Shown here: positions 52,601-60,893 of the stretch, one piece after another
How positions within the stretch are numbered: the stretch's first letter is position 1
Layout: each line of letters begins with the position of its first letter
Origin: Caulobacter segnis ATCC 21756
GTDB taxonomy: Bacteria; Pseudomonadota; Alphaproteobacteria; Caulobacterales; Caulobacteraceae
Reading direction: 5' to 3'
Length of the DNA stretch: 64,000 nt
Assembly: GCF_000092285.1 (NCBI RefSeq)
Contig: NC_014100.1
Coordinates: 2,790,001-2,854,000 of the forward strand
The notes under the pieces: model-generated
Seen by the model: the letters and a program-made list of their open reading frames with translations, nothing else
Told to the model about the DNA's origin: nothing
The model's database searches: none
Made by a program: the position numbers and the translations under genes

Positions 52601-53769
52601 CCTTTCAGACCGAACAGAATCCGAACGCCGGGGATCCGCCGCACGATCTCGTAGGTCGCGAAGCATCCGGCGAAGGTCGCGGCCACGAGGATCGTCCCCT
52701 CCAGCGCCTGCGGCAGGCCGAGCTTGGCCAAGTGATACGCCATCACCACGATCAGGGTCTGGTGGACCAGGTAGAACGGGAACACACCCAGCGTCAGATA
52801 GCGCAGCGCGGGGCCGCCGCGGGTCAGATGCTTGGCGCCGAAGCCTAGGATGGCGACGATCGCGCACCAAGTGTCCGTGGCGAAGACGAAGCGCATGGCC
52901 AGCTTCAACTGAGGCGATGGGACGGGCGTATCGTGACGGTAGGTCCAGACATAGACGCTCCACACAGCCCATGCAGCGACCGCCAAGACCAGCGCCGGCC
53001 AGCGCACGGCGATCAGGCGATCGCGCAGCACCTCCGACTTGGCGAGGCCAAAGCCTAGCAGGAAGGCGCTGAAGGAGACCGCGTGGACGTAGTGGTCGCC
53101 CACGAGGGCGTGGGTCTCGCCATACTTGGCGTACAGCATGGCGCGCAGCAGGCCCAGCAGCAGGATCGGCCAGACGAAGAGACCAACGCCCTTCAGCACG
53201 CGCTCCGCACCGGACTGTATGCGCTCGCCAGCCGCTCTCCAGACCAGCAGTATCAGGGCCAGCACCAGCGTGTAGAACAGCAGGTAGGCGACGAACCACA
53301 TGTGGTTCCAGGTCGGGGTGGTCAAACACTCGCCGTCCGAGCCGCACCAGTGACCGGATGAGGTGACATAGCGGACCCAGAAGTTGTCGACGGAGAGCCC
53401 GCTGCCTGGGTGCGAGGCCATGTGCTCGACCACCTGGTAGTAGGACTGCGGCGGCACGATCACGAACATGGCGAAGAGCAGCGGCGGCAGCAGGCGTGCG
53501 ATGCGGGCGCCGGTCAGCTTGCCGACGCTGGTCTTGTCGGCCATGAACCGCGTCGCCGCGCCCGAGACCAGAAACAATAGCGTCAGCCGCCAGGGATTGG
53601 TCAGCAGCATGAAGGGCATCAGACCCTCCACGACGTGCGGCGTCTTCACGTGCCATTCCCAGGGCACGTAGAACATGCCGGTATGGTAGAGGATCAGCAG
53701 GAAGAACGCGCCGACGCGAATCCAGTCCAGGTCGTAGCGTCGGTCGATCGAAGGGGCGGTCGTGGTCAT
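52555..53769 (-). CDS. Acyltransferase 3 family membrane protein
   Basis: A 404-residue integral membrane protein, start chosen at 53769 (MTTTAPSIDRRYDLDWIR). About ten membrane helices are visible. The catalytic His-Thr is in LLILYHTGMFYV, as in OafA/OpgC-type O-acyltransferases, and an Arg near LFLVSGAATRFM is conserved. It probably transfers acetyl or succinyl groups to an envelope polysaccharide or glucan. The last 15 codons overlap phhA. A divergent, possibly related regulator (LytTR) starts 136 bases upstream on the other strand. Confidence 0.85.
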   Translation of the reverse strand: MTTTAPSIDRRYDLDWIRVGAFFLLILYHTGMFYVPWEWHVKTPHVVEGLMPFMLLTNPWRLTLLFLVSGAATRFMADKTSVGKLTGARIARLLPPLLFAMFVIVPPQSYYQVVEHMASHPGSGLSVDNFWVRYVTSSGHWCGSDGECLTTPTWNHMWFVAYLLFYTLVLALILLVWRAAGERIQSGAERVLKGVGLFVWPILLLGLLRAMLYAKYGETHALVGDHYVHAVSFSAFLLGFGLAKSEVLRDRLIAVRWPALVLAVAAWAVWSVYVWTYRHDTPVPSPQLKLAMRFVFATDTWCAIVAILGFGAKHLTRGGPALRYLTLGVFPFYLVHQTLIVVMAYHLAKLGLPQALEGTILVAATFAGCFATYEIVRRIPGVRILFGLKGQPAGARASRPPALA

Positions 53770-53904
53770 CAGGAAAGATCCGGCGTGAAAAGCAACGCCA
53801 AGCATCTGCTCCGCGCCGTTCCGGAAGGCCAAGCGTCGGGGGATCAGCGGCCGGCGACGGGGACAACCGGAAAAGGATCCGGGACGACCGGCGGCTTTTT
53901 CGGG

Positions 53905-54094
53905 ATGACCGGTGAAGAACGCCTGTGGCTCAGCCGCGCGTGGCTATTGGGCGCTTGTCTGATCATCTTCATATGCGTCGTCAACGTCCTGACCATCCAG
54001 CACGACGCGCCAGACCTGGGCCTCCTAAGGCCCGCGATCTGGGAGGTCAGACAGCGCCCTGGTCACATTACTTATCTTCTCAATACCGGCGGCC
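53905..54094 (+). pseudogene. 5' part of a frameshifted LytTR regulator
   Basis: From the ATG at 53905 the frame encodes TGEERLWLSRAWLLGACLIIFICVVNVL (a first membrane helix; quoted in part as LSRAWLLGACLIIFICVVNV) and QHDAPDLGLLRPAIWEV. It then leaves the family frame around 54047-54052 (GGTCAGACAGCG). If one base is removed there, translation continues as SALVTLLIFSIPAAMAFWMV directly into the downstream LytTR frame. This is a single-base frameshift, either real or a sequencing error. Confidence 0.65.
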
Positions 54095-54703
54095 ATGGCG
54101 TTCTGGATGGTGCGCGTCCGCCCCCGCTGGTGGATCGCCCTGCCCGCGCATTTGGCGGCGGTGTTCGCGTATTCGGTTCTCCACGTCGCGGGCTTCATCG
54201 CGTTGCGTGAACTGAGCTACGTCGTGATCCTGGACAGCCACTACAGGTTCGGTCCCCTGGCGACGGAGTTCCCTTACGAGTTCCGTAAGGACATGATGGC
54301 CTACGGCCTGGCCTCGATCATTTACTGGCTGGCCATGCAGCGTGGCGGCTACCGGCCGCCAATGGCCGAGTCCGCCCCACCCGCTGTTTTCGATATCCAA
54401 GACGGCGCCCGGCTGATCCGTGTTCCGGTGGCGGAGATCACCGCCGTCCGCTCGGCCGGCAACTATGTCGAGTTCATTCTCGCCGACGGTCGACGCCCCC
54501 TGACGCGATCCTCGCTCGGCGCGGCGCTGGAAAGCCTCGCCCACCATGGCTTTGTGAGGACCCACAAGTCGTGGATCGTCAATAAGGCCCGGGTCACGGG
54601 CCTTAAGCCCGAAGGCTCCGGCGACTACGCCGTCGAAATGGGCGAGTTGGAGGCGCCCCTCTCCCGCCGCTTTCCCGACGCCCTGGCGGCCCTGCGCGGC
54701 TAG
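54095..54703 (+). CDS. LytTR-family DNA-binding regulator (3' part, frameshifted gene)
   Basis: The downstream frame encodes three or four membrane helices (PRWWIALPAHLAAVFAYSVL, then KDMMAYGLASIIYWLAM), and residues 100-200 form a LytTR DNA-binding domain (LIRVPVAEITAVRSAGNYVE, then FVRTHKSWIVNKARVTGL). Intact relatives have about 260 residues with a further N-terminal helix, which is present upstream in another frame (53905-54050). If the shift is real, translation could restart at 54095, but the first membrane helix would be lost. The gene may control the divergent acyltransferase. It converges with the GNAT gene with a 4-base overlap. Confidence 0.78.
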   Translation: MAFWMVRVRPRWWIALPAHLAAVFAYSVLHVAGFIALRELSYVVILDSHYRFGPLATEFPYEFRKDMMAYGLASIIYWLAMQRGGYRPPMAESAPPAVFDIQDGARLIRVPVAEITAVRSAGNYVEFILADGRRPLTRSSLGAALESLAHHGFVRTHKSWIVNKARVTGLKPEGSGDYAVEMGELEAPLSRRFPDALAALRG

Positions 54704-55197
54704 AGCAGCAACATTCCCATGAGGATGTCGTCCTCGAAGCGGCCATCCGGTAGCCGCCCCCGCGCGACCTGCCGGCCTTCATGCTTGAAGCCCAGCCGCT
54801 CGTACAGCCGGATCGCGCCCGGATTACCCGCTCCGGCCGCAAGCTCGAGACGTAGGATTGGCGGCTGCGCGGCTTTGGCCCAGGCGATCAGAGCCTCGAA
54901 CAGCTTCGAGCCGATTCCGCGCCCCTGCCGTTCTGGATGAACCGCCACCGTGAGGCTTCCCAGCACGTGTGCGAACAGCGCGACCGTCTCGCGCTTGGCG
55001 TGGATCTCACCGCAGACGAAACCGTCGGCCTCGACCGCCACAAGACAGACGTCACTCCCGATCGCGCCCTCGACATAGGCCGGCGTCACCTCCTCGGGCG
55101 CGCGCGCCAGAGCGCCGGGCGTCACGGCGGCGGCCTTGTGCAGGGCGACGATAGCCTCTCTGTCCGCCAGCGTGGCGGCGCGGATCGTGACGCTCAA
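54700..55197 (-). CDS. GNAT-family N-acetyltransferase
   Basis: A 165-residue GCN5-like acyltransferase. The acetyl-CoA motif is SLTVAVHPERQGRGIGSKLF, followed by LELAAGAGNPGAIRLYERLGF. The start overlaps the astB stop codon by 4 bases, so it is the last gene of the arginine catabolic operon. That position suggests an arginine-related or succinyl-CoA-related substrate, but the family does not allow a prediction. It converges with the LytTR gene. Confidence 0.88.
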   Translation of the reverse strand: MSVTIRAATLADREAIVALHKAAAVTPGALARAPEEVTPAYVEGAIGSDVCLVAVEADGFVCGEIHAKRETVALFAHVLGSLTVAVHPERQGRGIGSKLFEALIAWAKAAQPPILRLELAAGAGNPGAIRLYERLGFKHEGRQVARGRLPDGRFEDDILMGMLLL

Positions 55198-56534
55198 GAG
55201 ACCCTCTGAAACGGATAGAAGTCGCCGCCCAGATCCAAAATCTGAGTCAGCTCGTCGAGCGCCTCGCGGCTCTCGGTCAGCAGCAGCGGGTCAGCGAGGT
55301 CATTGGGCGCCAGGCGGTCGCGATAGCGGCGCTCCACCCAGGCAGCCAAGGTCGTGTGCAGACCTGGCATGAAACGCTGGGCGGGATTGGCCGCGGCCAG
55401 CTCATCCTCCGTCAGGACCACGCGCAACCGCAGGCAGGCGGGCCCGCCACCGTTGCGCATGCTCTGGCGGACATCGACGTACTCGACGCGACCGATCGGT
55501 CCGTTCGACGCCGCAAGCCCTTCGGCCACGGCGTGGGCCCGCGGGTTGTCGCGCGTCTCGACGGGCGCGAGCAGCAACAGACGATCCTCGCCCGGAACGA
55601 CCAGCAGCTGCGAATTGAACAGATAGCTCGCGACGAGGTCGGCCATCGGCAAGTCGGCTTCGGAAACCTCGACGAAGGTCGGCTCGAACAGACCCTCGGC
55701 GGCCGCCCTGACTTCGCGCTCCATCAGCCCCCGATCCTCGAAGGCCCGCTCGTGGAAGAACAGGCACTCGCGCGTGCCGACGCAGACGACGTCATTGTGG
55801 AAAGCGCCGCCCGCGATCGCGGCCTTGGCCTGGCGCGGGAAGATCGAGCGCGCGGCGCCGTGACGGCGCTGGATCGCCTCGAACGCCTCGCGTGTCTGGC
55901 GGGCCGGAAACGCTCCGTTCCAATGCTCCCAGGCTTCGCGCCCCCAGACAAACAGGTTGACCCCCGGCGCGCCCTGCTTGGCGCAGAGCCGCACATGATT
56001 GGCCGCGCCCTCGTCGGCGAAATGCGGTTGGGCCGGCAGCGGGTCGTGGACGGCGAACCGTTGCTCGTCAGGGAACAGCCGCCGCAGGGCGCGGGTCGTC
56101 TGCTCGCCCTCGAGGCTGCGATGCAGGTTGGTTAGTAGATTGGCCGGCGAGAGATGAACCCGACCGTCTGCGGCGTCGGCGCTGGGCGTCACGGTGGCGG
56201 CGTTGGCGGCCCACATCGAGGAGGCCGAGCAGGCCGCGGCCGCCAGGGCTGGAGCGACCTTCCACGCGTCTTCGAGCACCACCTCGTCCGCGCCGGAAAA
56301 ACCGATCGACTTCAGGAAGCCAACGGCAGGCCGCTCATGCGGTGGGAGAACGAACTGCGGCAGGCCCAGATCGTAGAGCCGGCGCATCTTCGCCAGCCCC
56401 TCCAACGCGGCCCCGCGCGGGTTCGAGACCTCACCGGCGTTGCGTGTGCTGGCGAGGTTGCCCGGGGAAAGGCCGACATAGGAGTGGGTGGGGCCGACCA
56501 GACCGTCGCAATTGGCCTCGCAGGCGGAGATCAT
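55194..56534 (-). CDS. astB: N-succinylarginine dihydrolase
   Basis: A 446-residue enzyme of the arginine succinyltransferase pathway (EC 3.5.3.23). It releases CO2 and two ammonia from succinylarginine to give succinylornithine. The N-terminus is ANCDGLVGPTHSYVGLSPGN, and the catalytic cysteine lies in NGGGPACLRLRV near the C-terminus. The start at 56534 overlaps astD by 4 bases. The long frame to 56750 is a shadow. The gene has the standard length and seems intact. Confidence 0.95.
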   Translation of the reverse strand: MISACEANCDGLVGPTHSYVGLSPGNLASTRNAGEVSNPRGAALEGLAKMRRLYDLGLPQFVLPPHERPAVGFLKSIGFSGADEVVLEDAWKVAPALAAAACSASSMWAANAATVTPSADAADGRVHLSPANLLTNLHRSLEGEQTTRALRRLFPDEQRFAVHDPLPAQPHFADEGAANHVRLCAKQGAPGVNLFVWGREAWEHWNGAFPARQTREAFEAIQRRHGAARSIFPRQAKAAIAGGAFHNDVVCVGTRECLFFHERAFEDRGLMEREVRAAAEGLFEPTFVEVSEADLPMADLVASYLFNSQLLVVPGEDRLLLLAPVETRDNPRAHAVAEGLAASNGPIGRVEYVDVRQSMRNGGGPACLRLRVVLTEDELAAANPAQRFMPGLHTTLAAWVERRYRDRLAPNDLADPLLLTESREALDELTQILDLGGDFYPFQRVS

Positions 56535-57979
56535 GGGCGCAAACCCTTGATATCCTTTATTGTATTGGCGACACCCTCCGCCTCGAAACTCGCGACTGGA
56601 TAGGCGCAATAGTCGGCGGCGTAGTAGGCGCTGGGCCGATGATTGCCTGAGGCGCCCAAGCCGCCGAACGGCATCGAGCCGGCCGCGCCAGTCGTCGGCC
56701 GGTTCCAGTTCACTACTCCCGCTCGAATGCGGTTGAGAAATTTGTCCCAATGCTTTGACTCATTGGAAATAAGCCCCGCCGAAAGGCCATAGCGCGTGGC
56801 GTTGGCGGCCTTCAGAGCATCGTCGAAATTGGACACCCGGCGCACCTGAAGCCACGGCGCGAACAGCTCCTCGTCGGGCGTCTCGAGACCGGTGACGTCA
56901 ACTAGGCCGGGCGTGACGAACGCGCCGCTTAGTCCCTCCGCAGGTCCGAGGACCCGGATGTGATCGCCGCCCATCCTCTGGGCTGCGGCGCGAGCGGACT
57001 CGGCCGCGCGGGAGGAGATCAATGGTCCCATAAAGGGCTCGTTCTCACTGCTCCAGGGACCGATTGTCAGGCGATCGGCCATCGCCGCCGTCGCTTCGAT
57101 CACGGCCTTCCCGAAAGCGCCGTCCGGCACGATCAGGCGACGGGCGCACGAGCAGCGCTGGCCGGTGGTGATATAGGCCGACTGCACGACCAGGGCCGCG
57201 ACCGCCTCGGCGTCGTCGGCGTCCCAGACCACGAGAGGATTGTTGCCGCCCAGCTCCAGCGCCAGGATGACGTCGGGCCGATCGGCGAAGTGTCGACGGA
57301 AGAAGGCCCCGGCCGCCGCGGAGCCGGTGAACAGCAGGCCATCGATCTCCTGGTTGATAAGCGCCTGCCCCGTCTCGCGACCGCCTTGCACGAGGTTCAC
57401 GACGCCGGCCGGAACGCCGGCCGCCTCCAACGCCTCGACCATCAGCCGTCCAGCCAGAGGCGTCTCTTCGGACGGCTTGAACACCACCGTGTCGCCAGCC
57501 AACAGCGCCGGCACGATATGACCATTGGGCAGATGGCCCGGGAAGTTGAACGGTCCCAGCACCGCCATGACGCCATGGGCTCGGTGACGGAGCACGGCGC
57601 GGCCGAATGGCATGGCGTTCTCGGTGACGCCGGTCCGCTCATCGTAGGCCTTGATCGACAGGTCCACCTTGCCGGCCATCGAGCCCAGCTCGGCCTTGGT
57701 TTCCCACAGCGCCTTACCGGTCTCGCGGCTCAAGGCCTCGGCGAAGGCGGCGGCGCGCTCGACCAGCACCTCCTTGTAGCGACGGAGAACCGCGATCCGC
57801 TCTTCGCGAGGGCGGTCGGCCCAGTCGGAAAAGGCGCGCCGAGCGGCCTGGACGGCTTGGCCGACGTCCGCCTCGGTCGCGGTCGCGCCGCGCCAGACCG
57901 CGTCCCCCGTCGCCGGGTCGGTCGAGATCAGCTCCGGACCTTGCCCGGAGCGCCACTTGCCGTCGATGAACCCGCTCAT
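56531..57979 (-). CDS. astD: Succinylglutamate semialdehyde dehydrogenase
   Basis: A 482-residue NAD-dependent aldehyde dehydrogenase (EC 1.2.1.71). The catalytic glutamate is in LALELGGNNPLVVWDA and the catalytic cysteine in TTGQRCSCARRLIVP. FGGLGASGNHRPSAYY is the AstD-type C-terminal signature. It overlaps astA and astB by 4 bases each. It oxidises succinylglutamate semialdehyde to succinylglutamate, the fourth step of the pathway. Confidence 0.95.
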   Translation of the reverse strand: MSGFIDGKWRSGQGPELISTDPATGDAVWRGATATEADVGQAVQAARRAFSDWADRPREERIAVLRRYKEVLVERAAAFAEALSRETGKALWETKAELGSMAGKVDLSIKAYDERTGVTENAMPFGRAVLRHRAHGVMAVLGPFNFPGHLPNGHIVPALLAGDTVVFKPSEETPLAGRLMVEALEAAGVPAGVVNLVQGGRETGQALINQEIDGLLFTGSAAAGAFFRRHFADRPDVILALELGGNNPLVVWDADDAEAVAALVVQSAYITTGQRCSCARRLIVPDGAFGKAVIEATAAMADRLTIGPWSSENEPFMGPLISSRAAESARAAAQRMGGDHIRVLGPAEGLSGAFVTPGLVDVTGLETPDEELFAPWLQVRRVSNFDDALKAANATRYGLSAGLISNESKHWDKFLNRIRAGVVNWNRPTTGAAGSMPFGGLGASGNHRPSAYYAADYCAYPVASFEAEGVANTIKDIKGLRP

Positions 57980-58980
57980 GCCTTCACCCGCACCACTTCG
58001 CCTTCGCAGACGCCGAGCGCGTCCAAAGCCTCGCGCCCGAGGATGGCCGCATCGCCGTCGATCAGCACCGGCGCCCGGATCGCCCGGAACCGCGCCACGT
58101 CGCCCGTCGAGATCAGCGCCTCTTCGCCGAATGCATCCTCGCCAAGCTTGACCCGCAGCCGCTTTGAGTCACGCACGGTGCGGATGTCGTCGCGCGGACA
58201 GGCCACGGTCGGCCCGGCGTCGAACAGGTCGACCAGCCCCTGGTAGCGGAAACCCTCGCGCTCCAGCATGGCCCGGGCCGCCTCGCCGTCGCGGTGGACA
58301 CGGCCGATCACGTCACGCGCCTCCTCGGGCAAAAGCTCGGTGTAAATCGGGTGGCGCGGCGCCAGGTCCAGGATGAACTGCCCGTCGGTGGAAGCGCTCA
58401 TCAGGTCGGCCTGGTCAAAGCCGAGGCGGAAGAACTTGTGCGCGACATGCTCCCAGAAGGGGCAGCGACCGTCCTCGTCGAACCAGCCGCGCAGTTCGGC
58501 CAGCACCATTTCAGCGAAGCGCTGCGGCTCGATGCCGATAAGCATGTACCGCGACTGCGCCAAGAGCCGCCCCGCCCCGCCCTTGCGCTTCTCGGGGCGC
58601 AGAAACAGCGAACCGACCTCGGACCAGCCGGCGCACTCGTTCACCAGCACCAGGGCCTTGTGGTCGAAGCGCATCTCCAGCGTTGGCGAAGACTGCGCCA
58701 GCGTCACGACACGGAATGAGAAGAACGGTCGCTTCACGCCCACCCCCGCCTTGACCCCGGCCACGCCTTCGACGGAGCCGGTGTCGAGGTCCTCCAGCAT
58801 CAGGGTGTACCAGGCCTCGGGCGGCGCGACCCCGGACTGGAAGCTGGCCTCCGAGAGCGCCAGGCGCGCGCGCAGCGTCGGCTCGTCCTCCGGCAAGCTG
58901 GTGAAACCGCGGCCCGAGAGCACGGCCAGTTCCATCAGGGAGTCGAAGTCGGCGAGTCCTGCGGGACGAACAACGAGCAT
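57976..58980 (-). CDS. astA: Arginine N-succinyltransferase
   Basis: A 334-residue enzyme that transfers succinyl from succinyl-CoA to arginine (EC 2.3.1.109), the committed step. Conserved parts include VRPAGLADFDSLMELAVLSG at the N-terminus, FLRPEKRKGGAGRLLAQSRY (acyl-CoA loop) and LMSASTDGQFILDLAPRHPI. It directly abuts the M20 hydrolase gene (58981) and overlaps astD by 4 bases. The single-chain form is standard for alphaproteobacteria. Confidence 0.95.
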   Translation of the reverse strand: MLVVRPAGLADFDSLMELAVLSGRGFTSLPEDEPTLRARLALSEASFQSGVAPPEAWYTLMLEDLDTGSVEGVAGVKAGVGVKRPFFSFRVVTLAQSSPTLEMRFDHKALVLVNECAGWSEVGSLFLRPEKRKGGAGRLLAQSRYMLIGIEPQRFAEMVLAELRGWFDEDGRCPFWEHVAHKFFRLGFDQADLMSASTDGQFILDLAPRHPIYTELLPEEARDVIGRVHRDGEAARAMLEREGFRYQGLVDLFDAGPTVACPRDDIRTVRDSKRLRVKLGEDAFGEEALISTGDVARFRAIRAPVLIDGDAAILGREALDALGVCEGEVVRVKA

Positions 58981-60237
58981 TCAGTGGGTCTCCCCCATGA
59001 TGGTCATGGCGGCGTGGATCGCCCGTGCGTCGATTTCGCCGTCGGCTAGCTTCGCCAGGATCAAGGCCGAAAGCTGCGCCCGCTCGACAAAGCTCTCGGG
59101 CCAGGCGTGTTCGGCCTCGCTGTGGATGTCGCCACCCCGTACGCCCAAGGTGTCGACGTTCGGCAGCCCGGAGGCGAATAGGTTGTTGCCTTCACAGACG
59201 CCGCCGGAAGGCTTCCAGGCGACCTCCTGTCCCAGGAGCGCGCCCACATCCTTGATCGCCCCGAACAGGCGCTGCTGGGCGACGTTGAACGGCTTGGCGC
59301 CGCGGGTGATCCCGCCGTGCAGATGAGCCTGCAGATCATCGCCGGTTTCGGCGACGATGCGAGCGACTTCGCTCTCGAACCACGCCGCCGCCTGCGCCTC
59401 CGGGAAACGGACGTTGAAGCGCACCACCGCCACGTCCGGCACCATGTTCAGCGGCGCGCCGCCGTCGATACGGGCGACGTTGACGGTCACGCCATCGCGC
59501 TGGCCATTCAGCCCGTGCAGCGACTCCGCGATCCGGGCCGCGCCGATCACCGCGTTGCGTCCGGCGGCGAAGTCGCGACCGGCATGCGCGGCGCGGCCAT
59601 GGACGACGATGTGGAAGTTGCCCGACCCCTTGCGCGCAGAGGCCAACGCCCCGTCGGCCAGCGCCGGCTCGTAAGTCAGGCCGACATGGCCTCGGCGGGC
59701 GAAGTCGGAGAGCACGGGCGCCGAAGCGATGGAGCCGATCTCCTCGTCGGGTGAAAGCAGGACTCGGTAGCCGAGGTTGGCGGCCGCGGGGTGGCGCTCG
59801 AACGCCTCCAGCGCCGCCAGCATCACCGATATGCCGCCCTTCATGTCGGCGATCCCGGGCCCGTGGAGCGCGCCATCGGGGCGCGTGCGCACCTGCTGGA
59901 AAGCGCTCGTTTCGGGATAGACGGTGTCGTAGTGCCCAGTCAGCACAACCTGGATAGGCGCTTCTGGGCGGACGATCACCGCGAGGGAAGGCGGATGGAC
60001 GAGTTCGGTCTCGCGACCATCGGCGGCCACCTCGCGCGAAGGGCTCAAGGGGATTTCGACCGGGGCCGAGGGCAGGCTCGCGGCCGCGTCCAGCAGCGCC
60101 TGCCTCTGGCGTTCCAGACCCGCGAGATGCCGACTGCCGGAATTGATGGCACACCAGCCGACGGCGCGGTCGACGATGTGGCCGCCGTTCTGCGCGATAT
60201 GGTCCAGAACGGCGCGGTCTTCTGAATCGAGACGCAT
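58981..60237 (-). CDS. M20-family amidohydrolase, possible succinylglutamate desuccinylase substitute
   Basis: A 418-residue zinc peptidase of the M20 family (carboxypeptidase G2/ArgE-like). The metal ligands are seen in VLTGHYDTVYP (His, Asp), GPGIADMKGG (Asp) and SPDEEIGS (Glu pair). A lid domain (VVHGRAAHAGRDFAAGRNAV) and a C-terminal His are present. It is the first gene of the ast operon and abuts astA with no gap. No astE (M14-like desuccinylase) is present, so this enzyme probably cleaves succinylglutamate to glutamate and succinate. That role is inferred from position. Confidence 0.78.
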   Translation of the reverse strand: MRLDSEDRAVLDHIAQNGGHIVDRAVGWCAINSGSRHLAGLERQRQALLDAAASLPSAPVEIPLSPSREVAADGRETELVHPPSLAVIVRPEAPIQVVLTGHYDTVYPETSAFQQVRTRPDGALHGPGIADMKGGISVMLAALEAFERHPAAANLGYRVLLSPDEEIGSIASAPVLSDFARRGHVGLTYEPALADGALASARKGSGNFHIVVHGRAAHAGRDFAAGRNAVIGAARIAESLHGLNGQRDGVTVNVARIDGGAPLNMVPDVAVVRFNVRFPEAQAAAWFESEVARIVAETGDDLQAHLHGGITRGAKPFNVAQQRLFGAIKDVGALLGQEVAWKPSGGVCEGNNLFASGLPNVDTLGVRGGDIHSEAEHAWPESFVERAQLSALILAKLADGEIDARAIHAAMTIMGETH

Positions 60238-60291
60238 GAAAAGCCTGTCCTCCCTCAGTCACAATAACCAAGGGCCGCGGGCAAATCGTGC

Positions 60292-60309
60292 TTACCTCGA
60301 GCGAGGTAA
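60292..60309. promoter_or_regulatory. Palindrome 1 upstream of the ast operon
   Basis: TTACCTCGAGCGAGGTAA is a perfect 18-base inverted repeat (8-bp arms, AG centre), 55 bases upstream of the first gene. It is a textbook size for a dimeric repressor or activator site. Confidence 0.6.
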
Positions 60310-60347
60310 CCGAGGGCCCGCGCAACAGCCTTGCTGGAGCGCGCCTA

Positions 60348-60366
60348 TTTCGAACCGAGTTCGAAA
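60348..60366. promoter_or_regulatory. Palindrome 2 upstream of the ast operon
   Basis: TTTCGAA-CCGAG-TTCGAAA is a perfect 7-bp inverted repeat centred about 57 bases upstream of palindrome 1. The two sites differ in sequence, so two regulators, or one activator and one repressor, are possible. It lies just past the tamB stop codon (60390). Confidence 0.55.
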
Positions 60367-60389
60367 CGTCGCGCAAGCCCCACGCCTAT

Positions 60390-60893
60390 TCAGTAGTCCT
60401 TTCGCCAGCGCACCGACAGCTGGGCGTCATTTTGGCCGCCAATCCGCGAAACCAGCGACAGTGTCCGCCGAATACGCCATTCGACCTGGGCGGCGGGACC
60501 TTCACGGCCGCCGCCGATGATCTCGAGATAGACGTCGTCGGTGAGGTACTTGCCGCCGGCCACGGTCATGCCCGTGGCGCCTTCGGCGAAGGCCAGGCGG
60601 TCGAGCCGCGCGAAACTGCGCAGGTTGCCGATCACGTCAAAGCCGCCGCCGCCGGCCAGGGACGCTAGCGCCGACGCCAGCTGCGCGGCCTCGATCGGCG
60701 ACAGCTGGGCGGCCGACGAACCGAACAGCACCTGGCTCAGCACCTCGTCGCTCGGCAGTTCGGGCTTCGATGTCAGGGTGATCTCGGGCTTGGCGGCCGT
60801 TCCCTTGATCTGGACGACGGCCGTCAGCGAGGTGTCTTCGCGCGTCGCCGAGAGGTCCAGACGGATGCGGTCGAGCTGGCTCGATAGATACAC
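60390..60893 (-). CDS. tamB: TamB C-terminal part (separate frame after frameshift)
   Basis: The last 167 residues carry the most conserved part of TamB (DUF490): AKPEITLTSKPELPSDEVLS, VLFGSSAAQLSPIEAAQLAS and the terminal beta strands VEWRIRRTLSLVSRIGGQND. The reading frame is one base off the upstream part. The true joint is a run of six G (60940-60945 on the plus strand as C). With one G more, or two fewer, the upstream VARVVRG continues as EYDFAGKRFEFDDDGTVYLS into this frame. The ATG at 60893 is therefore not a natural start. Confidence 0.75.
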   Translation of the reverse strand: MYLSSQLDRIRLDLSATREDTSLTAVVQIKGTAAKPEITLTSKPELPSDEVLSQVLFGSSAAQLSPIEAAQLASALASLAGGGGFDVIGNLRSFARLDRLAFAEGATGMTVAGGKYLTDDVYLEIIGGGREGPAAQVEWRIRRTLSLVSRIGGQNDAQLSVRWRKDY

